DNA of 64,000 bases from Millisia brevis NBRC 105863 (GTDB lineage Bacteria; Actinomycetota; Actinomycetes; Mycobacteriales; Mycobacteriaceae): assembly GCF_001552615.1 (NCBI RefSeq), contig NZ_BCRN01000014.1, forward strand, positions 69,400 to 133,399, in the 5' to 3' direction. The notes beneath the pieces were generated by a model. It did not search any database and was not told where the DNA came from. It worked only from the letters and a program-made list of their open reading frames with translations. Shown here in pieces: positions 61,974-64,000 of the stretch (its first letter is position 1; the number at the start of each line of letters is the position of its first letter). A program made the position numbers and the translations under genes.

Positions 61974-63404
61974 ATGACCACGAGGCTGACGGTCCAGGAC
62001 GCATCCTTCTTCTTCCTCGAGGGTGGCGCCACTCCGATGCATATCGGGTCGCTGGCCGTCTTCCGTACGCCCCGTGCCGGATTCAGTTATGACGACCTGC
62101 TCAATCTGGTCGAGAGTCGACTCCCGCTCGTGCCTCGCTATCGGCAGAAGGTGCGGCAGGTCGCCCTCGGATTGACCCGACCGGTATGGATCGACGACAC
62201 CGACTTCGACATCACGTACCACATCCGGCGCTCGGCCCTGCCCAAACCGGGATCCGACGAACAGTTGCACGATCTGATCGCCCGGTTGATGTCCCGGCCG
62301 CTCGATCAGAGCAGGCCGCTGTGGGAGATCTATCTGGTCGAGGGCCTCGCCCGCAACCGCTTCGCGATCTTCGCGAAGTCGCACTCGTCGCTGGTCGACG
62401 GCGAAAAAGCTCTGGAAATCACGCATGTCATCTTCGACGCGCGTCGCACACGGCCGGTTCCCACCGACGAGGTGTGGGTGCCGGCGCGCGAGCCCGGCGA
62501 TGCGGAACTGGTTTTCGAGGCCGTGGCCGAGATGGTGTCCCGACCGGGCGAGGCGGTCGCCCGTGCCCGCGAGGCGGTCGACGGGGTCGCCTCCGGCGTG
62601 GCCTCCGGGATCGGCGAGGCCGGTCGCGTGGTCGGCCGGTTGGCGGCCGTCGTGCGCACCGCCGCCCAGGTCGCCCCGGTCAGCCCGCTCAACGCGGTGG
62701 TCAGCCGGCACCGGCGCTACGCGGTGGCGGCGACCAATCTGGACGACTACCGGCTGATCAAGGCACGGCGCGGCGGCACGATCAACGACGTGATCCTCGC
62801 GGTGGTCGCCGGGGCGCTGCGCTCGTGGCTGCTCTCGCGCGGTGAGCCGATCACCGCCTCGACCACGGTGCGCGCGCTGGTGCCGATGTCGGTCTACGTC
62901 GCCGGGGAGACGGCGCCCGGAGCGATCCGGGATACCAGCGGGGTGTCCTCGATACTGGTGGATCTTCCGGTGGGGGAACCCAATCCGATGCTTCGGTTGT
63001 CCCATATCGCGCATTCGACCGCCGTGACCACCGGGCAATCCCCGGTCACCGCCGCGACGCTGGTGGCGCTGTCCGGATTCGCCTCGAATACCTTGCACGC
63101 CATGGGCGCCCGGGTGGCCAGCGGTTTCACCCAGCGGGTGTTCAACGTCCTGGTCACCAACGCTCCCGGCCCCCAGTCGCCGCTCTACGTCGGGCAGGCC
63201 CGGATGGTCGAGATGTATCCGGTACCCCCGCTGTTGCGCAACCAGGCGCTCGCGATCGGCCTGACGTCCTACGACGGGCACGTCTTCTACGGCCTGAACG
63301 CCGATCGGGAGGCGATGGCCGACGTCGAGGTGCTGCCCGGCATGTTGATCGAATCGCTCGAGGAACTCGCCGAGGTCGCCGGCATCACCGGGGATCGGCG
63401 ATAG
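61974..63404 (+). CDS. WS/DGAT-family acyltransferase-like protein with altered active site
   Basis: A 476-residue member of the wax ester synthase/diacylglycerol acyltransferase family. Family features: an N-terminal DASFFFLE and GGATPMHIGSLAVF, PLWEIYLVEGL, RGGTINDVILAVVAGALR, VPMSVY, and VTNAPGPQSPLYVG near the end. The catalytic HHxxxDG motif reads H137-S138-S-L-V-D-G, so the second histidine, the presumed base, is serine. Triacylglycerol or wax synthesis by this protein is therefore doubtful. The ATG at 61974 has GGAG nearby. Genes of this family lie near Rv3235 in M. tuberculosis too. Confidence 0.9.
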   Translation: MTTRLTVQDASFFFLEGGATPMHIGSLAVFRTPRAGFSYDDLLNLVESRLPLVPRYRQKVRQVALGLTRPVWIDDTDFDITYHIRRSALPKPGSDEQLHDLIARLMSRPLDQSRPLWEIYLVEGLARNRFAIFAKSHSSLVDGEKALEITHVIFDARRTRPVPTDEVWVPAREPGDAELVFEAVAEMVSRPGEAVARAREAVDGVASGVASGIGEAGRVVGRLAAVVRTAAQVAPVSPLNAVVSRHRRYAVAATNLDDYRLIKARRGGTINDVILAVVAGALRSWLLSRGEPITASTTVRALVPMSVYVAGETAPGAIRDTSGVSSILVDLPVGEPNPMLRLSHIAHSTAVTTGQSPVTAATLVALSGFASNTLHAMGARVASGFTQRVFNVLVTNAPGPQSPLYVGQARMVEMYPVPPLLRNQALAIGLTSYDGHVFYGLNADREAMADVEVLPGMLIESLEELAEVAGITGDRR

Positions 63405-63510
63405 CGCCGCGCCGCCGCGGCGGGGTGGGCTGCGCCGTCGCCGTCGAGCCACCCATACTTGGCGCGGAGAACACGAGCGGCGTGTTCCCCGAGCGATCGG
63501 AGACTCGACG

Positions 63511-64000
63511 GTGAGGGTGTACCTGCCTGCCACGGTGCGCATACTGCGCGACCTGGTCGATCGGTCCGAGTTTCGACCGCTGGGCGGAACCGCCTTCGCG
63601 GTGACGCCGGCGCTGCGGGAGGCCTACGTCTCGGGTGACGACGAGGAACTCGCCGAGGTGGCGATGGCGGAGGCCGCGCGGGCGGCGATCCGGTTGCTCG
63701 CCGCCGAGGCCGACGGGCCCGAGCCGGCAGCGGCGGACACCGCCGCCGAGGCCGACGGTGCGCCCCTGGTCGTCGACCCCGACGGCGCTCCGGTGACCGG
63801 GGACACCCGAACGTCCGGCGACACCCCCGAGGGCGGGCGCTGGCGGCGTGCGGTGATCGCCGCGGATATCGACGAGGTCACCGCCCGGCCCGACCTCGAC
63901 GACGCGGTGGTCAGGATCGCGGGCGTCGTGCCCTTCTCCGCGGTCGCCTCGGTCCATCTCGACCTCGCGGACGCCCGCGATGCGGTGCGCCGGGCGGCGG
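63511..64000 (+). CDS. DUF6912-like conserved actinobacterial protein, cut by the right edge
   Basis: The frame is open from GTG 63511 to the window edge (163 codons). The visible protein begins VRVYLPATVRILRDLVD, continues GTAFAVTPALREAYVSGDDEELAEVAMAEAARAA in pieces, has a variable acidic middle (about 75-110) and a second conserved part (WRRAVIAADIDEV, DDAVVRIAGVVPFSAVASVHLDL). I associate this with the DUF6912 family; function unknown. CGGAGACTCGAC precedes the GTG. The 3' end is outside the window. Confidence 0.75.
   Translation, partial: MRVYLPATVRILRDLVDRSEFRPLGGTAFAVTPALREAYVSGDDEELAEVAMAEAARAAIRLLAAEADGPEPAAADTAAEADGAPLVVDPDGAPVTGDTRTSGDTPEGGRWRRAVIAADIDEVTARPDLDDAVVRIAGVVPFSAVASVHLDLADARDAVRRAA

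Overview
The window is very GC-rich (about 70% by eye), densely coded and uses many GTG starts. It looks like chromosome of a mycolic-acid-type actinobacterium (Mycobacteriales; a Gordonia/Williamsia/Rhodococcus-like genus fits, but I cannot fix the genus). Markers are WhiB2, MtrA-MtrB-LpqB, F420 biosynthesis genes fbiA/fbiB, a Ddn-like F420 enzyme, an IdeR-type iron box, and gene order I recall from Mycobacterium tuberculosis. Nearly everything is housekeeping or lineage-core. I see no tRNA, rRNA, CRISPR array, prophage or insertion sequence.

Layout. 0-24 kb resembles the M. tuberculosis Rv3028c-Rv3041c neighbourhood: glgX (cut by the left edge), an ABC ATPase, NUDIX and DUF985 proteins, an EchA17-like hydratase, two SAM methyltransferases, a mini L7/L12-like protein, a Ddn-like reductase with a divergent TetR gene, a beta-propeller lipoprotein and a hexapeptide acyltransferase. 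Then come three tandem AIM24 genes and a lower-GC patch (about 14.15-15.5 kb) with an XRE-NBR1/Ig regulator divergent from a secreted DUF2690 protein. A leftward six-gene run follows (methyltransferase, GH57 branching-type enzyme, GT4 glucosyltransferase, zinc alcohol dehydrogenase, CxxC protein, carbonic anhydrase), then etfBA.

24-32 kb holds a cysteine desulfurase and mnmA (together the tRNA 2-thiouridine route), a MetE-like protein, ligA, an SRPBCC protein, and a divergent MocR regulator / FMN-binding oxidase pair. 32-37 kb is accessory-like: an iron-box-controlled amino-acid N-hydroxylase with no siderophore synthetase, a PhaC-like hydrolase, and a receiver-like/thioredoxin-reductase-like fusion without the redox CxxC.

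37-64 kb resembles the Rv3262-to-Rv3231c region: NUDIX-fbiB-fbiA, whiB2, a degenerate zincin, DUF3499, manB-tobH-manA (GDP-mannose supply), alkB (rubredoxins absent), sahH, tmk, mtrA-mtrB-lpqB, comF, hpf, secA1, recQ, an Rv3235-like protein, a WS/DGAT-like protein with an altered active site, and a DUF6912-like gene cut by the right edge.

The most unusual parts are the AIM24 triplet with the adjacent XRE-NBR1/DUF2690 pair, the orphan N-hydroxylase, the TrxR-like fusion, and a set of well-formed palindromes and short tandem repeats in intergenic DNA. I did not find a clear-cut new defence or biosynthetic system.
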